Shown here: positions 18,146 to 26,557 of the stretch, in pieces
Layout of the letters: each line of letters starts with the position of its first letter
Numbering within the stretch: the stretch's first letter is position 1
Assembly: GCA_963841815.1 (NCBI GenBank)
Contig: CAWJEE010000022.1
Coordinates: 1 to 35,196 of the forward strand
Origin: JAOUJD01 sp963841815
Lineage (GTDB): Bacteria > Pseudomonadota > Gammaproteobacteria > Burkholderiales > Burkholderiaceae_F
Direction: 5' to 3'
Length of the DNA: 35,196 bases
The notes under the pieces: model-generated
Seen by the model: only the letters and a program-made list of their open reading frames with translations
What the model was told of the DNA's origin: nothing
Databases searched by the model: none
Program-made: the position numbers and the translations under genes

Positions 18146-18845
18146 ATGCTGAAGATCGAACACCTCGACCAGTACTACGGCGGCAGCCACATCCTGCGCG
18201 ACGTGTCGCTCGATGTCGCCGGCGCTGCGTGCACGGTCCTGCTCGGGCGCAACGGCGTCGGCAAGACGACCCTGCTGAAAGGCATCATGGGCCTCGTCGG
18301 CCCGCGCGGCGGACGCATCCTGTTCGACGGCCAGGACATCACGAAGCTCGCGCCGTACCAGCGCGTGCGGCTCGGCATCGGCTACGTGCCGCAGGGCCGC
18401 GACATCTTCAATCGCCTCACGGTCGAAGAGAACCTGATGATGGGCCTCGCGCCGAAGAGCGGCGCGGCCGGCCGCAAGGTGCCCGAGCACATCCTCGAAC
18501 TCTTCCCGGTGCTGAAGCAGATGCTGAAGCGGCGCGGCGGGGACCTGTCCGGCGGCCAGCAGCAGCAGCTCGCGATCGGCCGGGCGCTCGCCGCCGATCC
18601 GCGCCTGCTCATCCTGGACGAGCCGACCGAGGGCATCCAGCCGTCGATCATCAAGGAGATCGGCGGCGTGATCCGCAAGCTGGTGACCGAGAAGAAGATG
18701 GCGGTGCTGCTGGTCGAGCAGTACTACGACTTCGCCGAGTCGCTCGCCGACGCCTATGCGGTCATGCTGCGCGGCCAGATCACCCACCGCGGCGGCGGGG
18801 CCACGATGCAGGACGAGAACATCCGCGGGACTGCTCGCGATCTGA
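18146..18845 (+). CDS. urtE: Urea ABC transporter, ATPase UrtE (one frame break at the end)
   Basis: LivF-type second ATPase. Walker A is GRNGVGKTTLLKGIMG, the signature LSGGQQQQLAIGRALAADP, Walker B LLILDEPTEGIQPSI, and the switch is VLLVEQYYDFA. The frame breaks near 18830, where GGGA replaces GGA. Correcting it gives ENIRGLLAI and a TGA at 18843-18845, the usual UrtE end and 232 residues. Uncorrected, the frame runs to 18895 with an unrelated tail. Last gene of the operon. No urease genes follow, because the next gene is on the other strand. Confidence 0.95.
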
Positions 18846-18927
18846 GCGCGCATCGAAGTTTCCTGCCAACCATCAACCGTCCCGCCGCCGCGTGAAATGC
18901 CTCGCGCCGGCAGCGCGGGCGCTATGT

Positions 18928-20908
18928 TCAGGAGGCCGCGCGCCGCGCCGCAAAGTCGACGAACCACGCCAGGCTCGACGGGTTCGCCATCGCGTCGGCG
19001 TGCGCGACCTTCTCCAGCGCATGGCCGAGCAGCAGCTTCTTGATCGGCAGTTCCATCTTCTTGCCGGACAGCGTGCGCGGCACCTCCGGGATCGCGAGGA
19101 TCTCGCTCGGCACGTGGCGCGCCGACAGCGCGGTGCGGATCGCGTCGTTCAGCCGCTCCTCCAGCGCGTCGTCGAGCGCGAGGCCAGGCTTCAGCACGAC
19201 GAACAGCGGCATGTACGACTCGCGGCCGAGGTACTCGAGGTCGACGACCAGCGAGTCGACGACCTCCGGGAATCGCCTCGACGGCGCGATACAGCTCGGC
19301 CGTTCCCATGCGGATGCCGAAGCGGTTGATCGTCGCATCCGACCGCCCGTAGATGATTCCGCCGACCGCCTCGGGCCGCTCGACCAGCCGCACCCAGTCG
19401 CCGTGCCGCCAGACGCCCGGGTACATCTCGAAGTAGCTCTCGCGGTAGCGCGCGTCGCCCGGATCGTTCCAGAAGTGGAGCGGCATCGACGGGAACGGTT
19501 CGGTGCACACGAGTTCGCCGACCTCGCCGGTCACCGGGCGTCCGTCGTCGTCCCACGCCTCCACCTTCAAACCGAGCGCGCGGCACTGCATCTCGCCCTC
19601 GTACACCGGCAGCGTCGGCAGGCCGGTCAGGAAGGCGCCCGCGAGGTCGGTGCCGCCGGCGATCGACACCAGCCAGAGGTCGCGCTTCACGTGCGCGTAG
19701 CCCCAGCGGTACGCCTCGGGCGGCAGCGGCGAACCGGTCGCGCCGAGCGTGCGCAGCGCCGACAGATCGGCGATCTTCGCCGGCTCGATGCCGGCCTTCA
19801 TGCAGTTGGCGTAGAACGCCGCGCCCGCGCCGAAGAAGGTCGAGCCCACGCGCTCGGTGAAGCGCCACAGCACGCCGAGGTCCGGGTAGCCGGGGTTGCC
19901 GTCGTACAGCACGGCCGTCGCGCCGGCGAGCAGCCCGCTCACCTGCACGTTCCACATGATCCAGCCGGTCGTCGTGTACCAGTGGAAGCGGTCGCCCGGG
20001 CCGATGTCGCGGTGCAGGCCGACGCCCTTCAGCATCTCGACCAGCGCGCCGGCGTGGCCGTGCACGATCGCCTTCGGCATGCCGGTCGTGCCGGACGAGT
20101 AGACGACCCACAGCGGGTGGTCGGACGCGACCTGCTCGGTGCGCAGCAGCGCGTCGCCGGCGACGACCTGCTCCCACGGAATCGCGCCCGGAAACCGCGC
20201 TCCATCGACGGCTGCGTGGAGATTCGGGACGAGCACCGTGTGCGCGAGCGACGGCAGCGCGGCGCGAATCTCGGCGAGCACCGCGCTGCGGTCGTACTCC
20301 TTGCCGCCGTAGCGATAGCCGTCGGTCGCGATCAGCACCTTCGGCGCGATCTGGCGGAAGCGGTCGAGCACCGCGACCGGTCCCATGTCCGGCGAGCACA
20401 CGGACCACACGGCGCCCACGCTCGCGCACGCGAGGAACGCGACGATCGTCTGCGGGATGTTCGGCAGGATCGCGACGACGCGGTCACCGGGCGCCACGCC
20501 CAGCGCGCGCAGCGACGCCGCGAGCGACGCCACCTGGCGCTCGAGCTCGCGCCACGAGACCTCGCGCAGCGCGCCGGATTCGTCGCCCGCGACGATCGCG
20601 CACCGCGCGTCGGTCGCGTGGCGAAACGCCTGGTCGGCGACGTTCAGCCGCGCGCCGGGAAACCACTCCGCGCCCGGCATCGAACGCCGGCCGAGCACGC
20701 GTTCGTACGGCACCGAGGCGCGGATGTCGAAGAAGTGCCAGACCGCGCTCCAGAACCCTTCGAGGTCGGTGACCGACCAGCGCCACAGCGACTCGTAGTC
20801 CGCGAACGCCAGGCCGCGCTCGCGTTCGAGCCACGCCAGGAACGCCGTGATGCGGGCGCGCCCGGCCCGCTCCGGCGAGGGACGCCAAAGGGGCGGGATG
20901 CTCGTCAT
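18928..20908 (-). CDS. aacS: Acetoacetyl-CoA synthetase (one frame break)
   Basis: AMP-forming ligase converting acetoacetate, ATP and CoA to acetoacetyl-CoA, used in ketone-body or polyhydroxybutyrate recycling. The joined length is about 659 residues, as in the family. The N-terminal cap is ADYESLWRWSVTDLEGFW and FDIRASVPYERVL. The AMP-binding motif is VVYSSGTTGMPKAIVHGHAG, followed by TTTGWIMWNVQVSGLL and GRSDATINRFGIRMGTAE. The C-terminal catalytic lysine region is VPRTLSGKKMELPIKKLLLG. The frame breaks near 19271 (CCCGG for CCGG; corrected to EAIPEVVDSLVVDLE). Start ATG 20908 (MTSIPPLWRPS). Convergent with urtE, with 82 bases between them and no clear terminator. Confidence 0.93.
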
Positions 20909-21055
20909 GGCGCCGCCAGCGCATCGCTGCGCGCATGCGGGGCGAGGCGCGACTTCATCGGCACGGCCTTCGAGTCCTGTGGAGGGAGCCGCAGAGCTTA
21001 AGCGCAGCGCGCCGCCCGACCAAGAACCGCGCCCGGGGAAGCGCAGAATTCGCCC

Positions 21056-21430
21056 ATGCCGGAACGACTTTCGCCCGACCCCGCCTCGGCCTGGACCGTC
21101 GTGTGCCTCTGCGCCGACTGGTGCGACACCTGCCGCGACTACCGGCGCTCGTTCGAGCAGCGCGCGCAGCAGCGCGACGACGCCGTGCACATCTGGCTCG
21201 ACATCGAGGACGACAGCGACTGGCTCGGCGACATGGACGTCGAGACGCTGCCCACGCTGCTCGTGCTGCACGACGACCGTCCGATGTTCTTCGGGCCGGT
21301 GCTGCCGCACATCGACGTCGTCGACCGGACGCTGCGCGCGCTGGGCCAGCACGGCCCGGCCGGCCAGCCGGTGCCGGACGAGCACCGCGAGGCGGTCGCC
21401 CGCGTGATCGACCGGCTGCGCCGGGAGTAG
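21056..21430 (+). CDS. Thioredoxin-like protein
   Basis: 124 residues with a thioredoxin fold: active site WCDTC (22-26, in CADWCDTCRDYR), an acidic stretch LDIEDDSDWLGDMDVE and the cis-Pro loop ETLPTLLVLHD. Two more Cys (C17, C19) lie just before the active site. No signal peptide, so cytoplasmic. Its substrate is unknown. There is no usable ribosome site; instead CAGAAT lies six bases before the ATG at 21056, the same arrangement as in uup downstream. The gene is followed by uup after 51 bases. Confidence 0.8.
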   Translation: MPERLSPDPASAWTVVCLCADWCDTCRDYRRSFEQRAQQRDDAVHIWLDIEDDSDWLGDMDVETLPTLLVLHDDRPMFFGPVLPHIDVVDRTLRALGQHGPAGQPVPDEHREAVARVIDRLRRE

Positions 21431-21481
21431 CGGAATTCGCGCCGGCCGCGCGCCGCGTCCGCGGCTTGCGACAATTCGCCG

Positions 21482-23293
21482 ATGACGCTCGCCACCCTGC
21501 TCGACGCCGAACTCGCCTTCGGCCTGCATCCGCTGCTCGACCGCGCCAGCCTGACCCTGCTCGAGGGCGACCGCATCGGGCTGATCGGGCGCAACGGCAC
21601 CGGCAAGAGTTCGCTGCTGAACGTGATCGCCGGGCGAATCGCGCTCGACGACGGCGAACTGAAGAAGCGCGACGGCCTCGCGGTGGCGCTGGTCGAGCAG
21701 GAACCCGACATCCCGCCGGCGTCGACACTGCGCGAGAGCCTCGCGCTGCGCGGCCGCCTGGAACGCCTCGCCGACGAGCGCGACCGCTGGCGCATCGAAG
21801 CGCGGCTGGTCGAGTACCTGCATCGCCTCGGGCTCGACGAGGCGAAGGATCCGACGCAGCTGTCCGGGGGCGAGACCAAGCGCGCCGCGCTCGCGCTCGC
21901 GTTCGCGCTGGCGCCCGACCTGCTGCTGCTCGACGAGCCGACCAACCATCTCGACATCGACGCCATCGCGCTGCTCGAGGACCTGCTGCTGAAGGGCCCG
22001 GCGCTGATCGTCATCACGCACGACCGCGCGTTCCTCGACCGCGTCGCCACGCGCATCGTCGAACTCGACCGCGGCCTGCTGCGCTCGTACCCGGGCAACT
22101 ACAGCGCGTGGGAGGCGCGCCGCGCGACCGAGCTCGCGGCCGAGGAAACGGCGAGCCGCAAGTTCGACAAGTTCTGGGCGCAGGAAGAAGCGTGGATCCG
22201 CAAGGGCATCGAAGCGCGGCGCACGCGCAACGCGGGTCGCGTCTCGCGCCTCGAACAGCTGCGCCGCGAGCGCACCGCGCGGCGCGAGCGGCTCGGCCAC
22301 GTCAAGCTGACGCTCGACGCCGGCGAGCGCTCCGGCAAGCTCGTCGCGGAACTCAAGGACGTGACCAAGCGCTTCGGCGACAAGCGCATCGTCGAGAGCC
22401 TCAGCACGCGCCTGATGCGCGGCGATCGCCTCGGCCTGATCGGGCCGAACGGCGCCGGCAAGAGCACGCTGATCAAGCTGATCCTCGGCACCCTCGCGCC
22501 CGATTCCGGATCGGTGCGGCTCGGCACCAACCTGCAGGTCGCGTACTTCGACCAGATGCGCGAGGCGCTCGATCCCGAGAAGACCGTCGCCGAGACGATC
22601 AGCCCGGGTTCGGACTGGATCGAGGTCGGCGGCACGCGCAAGCACGTGATGACCTACCTCGCGGAGTTCCTGTTTCCGCCGCAGCGCGCGAACGCGCCGA
22701 TCAAGACGCTCTCCGGCGGCGAGCGCAACCGGCTGCTGCTCGCGCGCCTGTTCGCGCGCCCGACCAACCTGCTCGTGCTCGACGAGCCGACCAACGACCT
22801 CGACATCGAGTCGCTCGAGATGCTCGAGACGACGCTGCAGGACTACGGCGGCACGCTGCTGCTGGTCAGCCACGACCGCACGTTCCTCGACAACGTGGTG
22901 ACGCAGACGCTGGTCGCCGACGGCGACGGGCGGTGGACCGAGTATCCGGGCGGCTACAGCGACTGGGTGGCGCTGCGACCGAAGGCGCCGGCGGCGAGCG
23001 CGCCCGCGCCCGTCGCCGCCAGGCCCGCGCGCGCTCCCGCCCGCGCGCAGCGCGTGAAGCTGTCGTTCAGGGAACAGCGCGACCTCGAGGGCCTGCCGGG
23101 CGAGATCGAGGCGCTGGAGCGCGAGCAGCACGCGCTGACCGAGCGCATGAGTTCGGCCGACTATCACCGCCAGGGACCCGACGCGATCAAGGCCGATCGC
23201 GTGCGCGCCGAACAGATCGAGCACGAGCTCGCGGCGAAGTTCGAACGCTGGAGCGCGCTCGAGGAGAAGGCGCGGCAGGCCGCGCTGCCGTAG
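21482..23293 (+). CDS. uup: ABC-F ATPase Uup
   Basis: 603-residue cytoplasmic ABC-F protein with two ATPase domains and no membrane part. Domain 1 has GRNGTGKSSLLNV, LSGGETKRAALALAFALAP and LLLDEPTNHLDIDAI. Domain 2 has GPNGAGKSTLIKLILGTL, LSGGERNRLLLARLF and LVLDEPTNDLDIESLE. The C-terminal coiled coil (KLSFREQRDLEGLPGEIEAL to FERWSALEE) is the DNA-binding domain that marks Uup among ABC-F proteins. Uup has been linked to precise transposon excision and to ribosome-associated function. The frame is intact. ATG 21482 has GACAAT six bases upstream and no ribosome site. Confidence 0.93.
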   Translation: MTLATLLDAELAFGLHPLLDRASLTLLEGDRIGLIGRNGTGKSSLLNVIAGRIALDDGELKKRDGLAVALVEQEPDIPPASTLRESLALRGRLERLADERDRWRIEARLVEYLHRLGLDEAKDPTQLSGGETKRAALALAFALAPDLLLLDEPTNHLDIDAIALLEDLLLKGPALIVITHDRAFLDRVATRIVELDRGLLRSYPGNYSAWEARRATELAAEETASRKFDKFWAQEEAWIRKGIEARRTRNAGRVSRLEQLRRERTARRERLGHVKLTLDAGERSGKLVAELKDVTKRFGDKRIVESLSTRLMRGDRLGLIGPNGAGKSTLIKLILGTLAPDSGSVRLGTNLQVAYFDQMREALDPEKTVAETISPGSDWIEVGGTRKHVMTYLAEFLFPPQRANAPIKTLSGGERNRLLLARLFARPTNLLVLDEPTNDLDIESLEMLETTLQDYGGTLLLVSHDRTFLDNVVTQTLVADGDGRWTEYPGGYSDWVALRPKAPAASAPAPVAARPARAPARAQRVKLSFREQRDLEGLPGEIEALEREQHALTERMSSADYHRQGPDAIKADRVRAEQIEHELAAKFERWSALEEKARQAALP

Positions 23294-23317
23294 CCGCGCG
23301 GACGCTTCGCAATCGCG

Positions 23318-23334
23318 GCCGGTGTCGCACCGGC
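23318..23334 (+). other. Small perfect hairpin after uup
   Basis: GCCGGTG-TCG-CACCGGC, a seven-base-pair stem with a three-base loop, lies 25 bases after the uup stop. No T-run follows, so it is only a weak candidate for a terminator or mRNA 3' end structure. Confidence 0.3.
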
Positions 23335-23397
23335 GTTGGGCCGACGGCGGCGGCACTCGGGTAGATTGCGGCTCTCTCCACCGTTACAGGCAACCCG

Positions 23398-23976
23398 ATG
23401 ACACTGCTGCTGCTCGGACTGGTGCTCTTCCTTGGCGTGCACTCGACGCGCATCGTGGCCGACGGCTGGCGCACCGCCACCATCGCGCGCGTCGGCGAGA
23501 AGCCGTGGAAGGGGATCTACTCGCTGCTGTCGATCGCCGGCTTCGTGCTGCTCGTGATCGGCTACGGCGCGGCGCGGCAATCGCCGGTCGTGCTGTTTGC
23601 ACCGCCGGTGTGGACGCGCCACCTCGCCGCGCTGCTGACCATTCCCGCGTTCGTGCTGCTGGCGGCGGCCTACGTGCCCGGCAACGCGATCAAGCGCGCG
23701 GTCGGCCACCCGATGATGGCGGGGGTGAAGGTGTGGGCGCTGGCGCACCTGCTCGCCAACGGCACGCTCGCCGACGTTCTGCTGTTCGGCACCTTCCTGG
23801 CGTGGGCCGTGCTGGGTTTCATCGCCGCACGGCGGCGCGACCGTGCGGCCGGAACGAGCTATCCCGCAGGCCCGGCCTCACGCACCGCGATCGCCGTCGT
23901 CGTCGGCCTCGTCGCATGGGCGGTGTTCGCCTTTGCGTTGCACCGTCCCCTGATCGGCGTGGCGCCTTTCGGCTGA
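23398..23976 (+). CDS. NnrU-family membrane protein
   Basis: 192 residues with about five to six membrane helices. Family marks of NnrU are an early His in LGLVLFLGVHSTRIVADGWR, KPWKGIYSLLSIAGFVLLVIG, a central helix (LAALLTIPAFVLLAAAYVPG), and the HPMMAGVKVWALAHLLANG motif with two conserved His. NnrU relates to isoprenoid-type ring or tetrapyrrole membrane proteins and was named from a nitrite/nitric oxide reduction cluster. No denitrification gene is present here, so its job is open. Stop is eight bases from the convergent DUF3014 gene. The frame is intact. Confidence 0.85.
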   Translation: MTLLLLGLVLFLGVHSTRIVADGWRTATIARVGEKPWKGIYSLLSIAGFVLLVIGYGAARQSPVVLFAPPVWTRHLAALLTIPAFVLLAAAYVPGNAIKRAVGHPMMAGVKVWALAHLLANGTLADVLLFGTFLAWAVLGFIAARRRDRAAGTSYPAGPASRTAIAVVVGLVAWAVFAFALHRPLIGVAPFG

Positions 23977-23984
23977 CCGCGCCG

Positions 23985-24811
23985 TCACGGCTTCGGCGCG
24001 CTGGCTGTGATCTCGGCGCGCAACGCGCGCAGCTTCGCCTTCACGCGCTGCGCGTTGTCCGGGCCCAGGCGCAGCATCGCCTTCTGGCCTGCGGACAATG
24101 CTTCGAGCTGGGGGTCCTCGAACTCGTACAGCACCTTCGGCTGCGTCAGCCGCAGCGGCGCCGGCGGCTCGGGCGCGGCGAGCAGGTGATCGATCGACGC
24201 CACCAGCCGGTCGTTGAAGTACGCCTTCGGATAGCCGAGATCCTCGTACGCCTTCTGGAACAACGGATAGAAGCGCAGGTACACGCCGGCGAGCTGCTTC
24301 GCGTCGACGCGCTCCAGCGCCTGCACGTACGGCGCGTAGCGCGCCGCGTTGCCGGCCGACACCGTGATCGCCTCGCCGTCGCGCACCACCTCGAAGGCGC
24401 CCGGCACGGGCTGCAGCGAACGCACCTTCATCGCCACGGTCGGGCGCGACAGGTTGTCGACGGTCGCGACGAACCGCCGCACCATCGCATCGCCGTGGAA
24501 CCACCTGCGCAGGCGCTCGTCGCCGAGCAGGTGGCCGAGCGCCGCGGCGATCGCTCCGTCGCTATCGTCGAGCGCGACCGGCGGCGGAGCCTCCGGCGGC
24601 TTCACCGCCTCGATCGGATGCTCGATCACCGGCTCGGCCGGCGGCGCAGTCGCGGTGCGGCCTCGGGCGGGGCCGTCGCAGCGGTGGGCGGCAGCGCCGG
24701 CGGTTCCGGCCGAGGCCAGAAGAAGTAGCTCGCGGCGATCAGCGCCGCCGCGCCCGCGAGGATCGCGAACCGCCACATGCCGTCGCTTCGTTCCGTCGTT
24801 TGCATGCTCAT
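23985..24811 (-). CDS. DUF3014-domain membrane-anchored protein (one frame break)
   Basis: About 275 residues. A short N-terminus is followed by one membrane helix (WRFAILAGAAALIAASYFF), a Pro/Ala-rich linker, and a DUF3014 domain (DDSDGAIAAALGHLLGDERL, FVATVDNLSRPTVAMKVRSL, RFYPLFQKAYEDLGYP, FNDRLVASIDHLL). The frame breaks near 24655 inside the linker (one base lost or two gained), joining TAATAPPEA to TATAPPAEPVIEHP. Start ATG 24811 has a good ribosome site (GAGGAG); a second ATG follows two codons later. The function of the family is unknown; the topology places the domain in the periplasm. Confidence 0.8.
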
Positions 24812-24924
24812 CCTCTTCTCCTCGCATCGATGACGTGTACCTTACGATCGTTCAGCGAGCGCGGAGCCGATCGGTAGTCAGTACTACGCACCCCATCCGC
24901 GCGACACTGGAACAGGTGACCGTC

Positions 24925-25002
24925 ATGACGACCAATGGTTTCATCGTCAGCCACGCCGGCGACGCGCAGTTCGAGGCGGGGTTGCGTTCGTTCTACTTCG
25001 GC
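24925..25002 (+). pseudogene. N-terminal remnant of a gene (cupin-like start), truncated
   Basis: A good ribosome site (AGGTGA, five bases before the ATG) leads into 26 codons beginning MTTNGFIVSHAGDAQFEAGL. They then run straight into the antisense end of the SoxX-like gene. The residues resemble, from memory, the first 25 of small cupin proteins that continue FFEYRDLG; nothing of the cupin body remains. This looks like the stump left by a deletion. The alternative is a chance start in a 190-base intergenic region. Upstream lies a small palindrome, GTAGT-CAGT-ACTAC (about 24880-24895), of unknown meaning. Confidence 0.4.
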
Positions 25003-25003
25003 G

Positions 25004-25421
25004 CTACCTCTTCAGCGACGCCAGGTAGGCGACGACGTCCTCGATGTCTTGCGGCGCGAGGCGACCGCTCGGTGCCGCAGCTTCGCTCTTGTGGAAGCTC
25101 GGCATGCTGGCCTTCGGGTTCACGCTGCCGATGTCCACGACGCTCAGCCGCAGCTGCGCCGGCGTCAGCACGGCACCGATGCCGTCGAGCGCCGGTCCCT
25201 TGGTGCCGCCGCCGGCGAGTTCCTTGTCCTTGACGCTGTGGCACTCGAGGCAGTTGGCGGCACTCCCGCTTCGCCAGCAGCGCCTTGCCGCGCGCGGCCA
25301 CGCCCGGCTTGCCGGTGAGCGACTTCGGAATCCCGTCGCCTTCGACCTTGTAGTCCGCCACCTGCGCCGCGGCCATCGCGGGCAGGACCGACAGCAGCGC
25401 ACACCAGAACACGCGTTTCAT
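25004..25421 (-). CDS. SoxX-like monoheme cytochrome c (one frame break)
   Basis: Exported cytochrome c, 138 residues when joined, with signal peptide MKRVFWCALLSVLPAMAAAQ. Heme attachment is CLECH (C57, C60, H61), with a Met ligand candidate M106 in KASMPSFHK. The sequence before the heme (GDGIPKSLTGKPG) and after (GPALDGIGAVLTPAQLRL, VVDIGSVNPKASMP, IEDVVAYLASL) follows SoxX, the heme subunit of the thiosulfate-binding SoxAX enzyme. No soxA or other sox gene is in the window, so it may be an orphan electron carrier. The frame breaks near 25262 (one extra G between KR and SAANC). Start ATG 25421 has AGGAG upstream. Not given a gene symbol because the partner is missing. Confidence 0.78.
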
Positions 25422-25454
25422 CGAACTCCTCGCAGGCAATGGACCGACGAATGG

Positions 25455-26423
25455 TCACAGGCTAGCGCCGGCCGCCCGCCGCGTCTTGAGGCGCGGCAAG
25501 CCCGGCCGCATCAGGCCTGTTCGTCCCCGGACGGCAACGCTGTCGCCGCACTCGTGGCAGAAGCGCGCGCGCGGCAGGTGGTGGCCCGCGCCGCACGCAG
25601 GACAGGCGCTGGTCGGCAACGGCACGTTGCGACGCGTCATCTCCGCCGTCACGATGCCGGTCGGCACCGCGAGGATGCTCCAGCCGAGCAGCATCAGCAC
25701 GCTGGCCATCGCGCGGCCGAGGTCGGTCTTCGGCACGATGTCGCCGAAGCCGACGGTCGTCAGGGTGGTGATGCCCCAGTAGATCGACGTCGGTATGCTG
25801 GTGAAGCCGTTCTCCGGGCCCTCGATCACGTACATCAGCGTGCTGACCGAGATGGCGATCATCATGATGCCCGAGAGGAACACGAAGATCTTGCGACGGC
25901 TGTCGCGCAGCGCGGCGGCCAGGTACTTGTATTCGCTGACGTACGCCACGAGCTTCAGGACCCGGAAGGTCCGCAGCAGCCGCAGCACGCGGACGTCGAT
26001 CAGCGCGTGCAGTTCCGGGAAGAAGAACGCGAGGTACGTCGGCAGGATGGATATCAGGTCGATGATTCCGAAGAAACTGCGCGCGTAGCGCAGCGGACGC
26101 TCGACCGTCGCCAGCCGCGCCACGTACTCGACGGTGAACGCCAGCGTGAAGCCCCATTCGAGGACATCGAACAGCGTGCCGTGGCGCGCGGAGATCGGCT
26201 GCACGCTGTCGAGCATCACGACGAGCACGCTGACCAGGATCGCGATCAGCAGCCAGACGTCGAACCGGCGCCCCGCCCGCGTGTCGCTCTCGAAGATGAC
26301 GATGAACCAGCGGCGCCGCCAGCCGTCGGCGGGCATCCCGAAGTGCCGCGCTTCCCAGGTGTGGCCTGCGCGCTCGCCGGGGTGCGTCGTGTCTTGCTCG
26401 GTCGACGGGGAGGCGGAGGTCAC
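25455..26423 (-). CDS. Voltage-gated potassium channel with C-terminal zinc ribbon
   Basis: 322 residues, six membrane segments plus pore loop. The S4 sensor has basic residues every third position (R145, R148, R151, R154, K157 in VRVLRLLRTFRVLKL). The selectivity filter is TTVGFGD (222-228). After S6 a four-cysteine zinc ribbon follows (C274, C277, C289, C292; CPACGAG to FCHECGD). The N-terminus HFGMPADGWRRRWF precedes S1. Prokaryotic Kv-type channels of this form occur widely; the zinc ribbon is a recurrent but less studied addition. Start is GTG at 26423 without a clear ribosome site; M30 is an alternative. The frame is intact. Confidence 0.88.
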   Translation of the reverse strand: MTSASPSTEQDTTHPGERAGHTWEARHFGMPADGWRRRWFIVIFESDTRAGRRFDVWLLIAILVSVLVVMLDSVQPISARHGTLFDVLEWGFTLAFTVEYVARLATVERPLRYARSFFGIIDLISILPTYLAFFFPELHALIDVRVLRLLRTFRVLKLVAYVSEYKYLAAALRDSRRKIFVFLSGIMMIAISVSTLMYVIEGPENGFTSIPTSIYWGITTLTTVGFGDIVPKTDLGRAMASVLMLLGWSILAVPTGIVTAEMTRRNVPLPTSACPACGAGHHLPRARFCHECGDSVAVRGRTGLMRPGLPRLKTRRAAGASL

Positions 26424-26557
26424 GCGAGAGGGGAGGGCTGGACCGCGGGTTAGCTTACTCCGGCCGAGCCTGCTTCCGCGCCAGCGGCGGCGAGGCGGAC
26501 GTGGCGGGCCGTGCGCGCTGCGGACCGGCGCCGCACGCGCCGTACACTCGATCGGCC

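Noticed and set aside
17540..23356. Uninterrupted 1938-codon frame on the minus strand
   Set aside because: Only its middle part (acetoacetyl-CoA synthetase) is protein-like. The rest is antisense to urtD, urtE and uup, Arg/Ala/Leu-rich, and is open because GC-rich codons leave few stops on the opposite strand.
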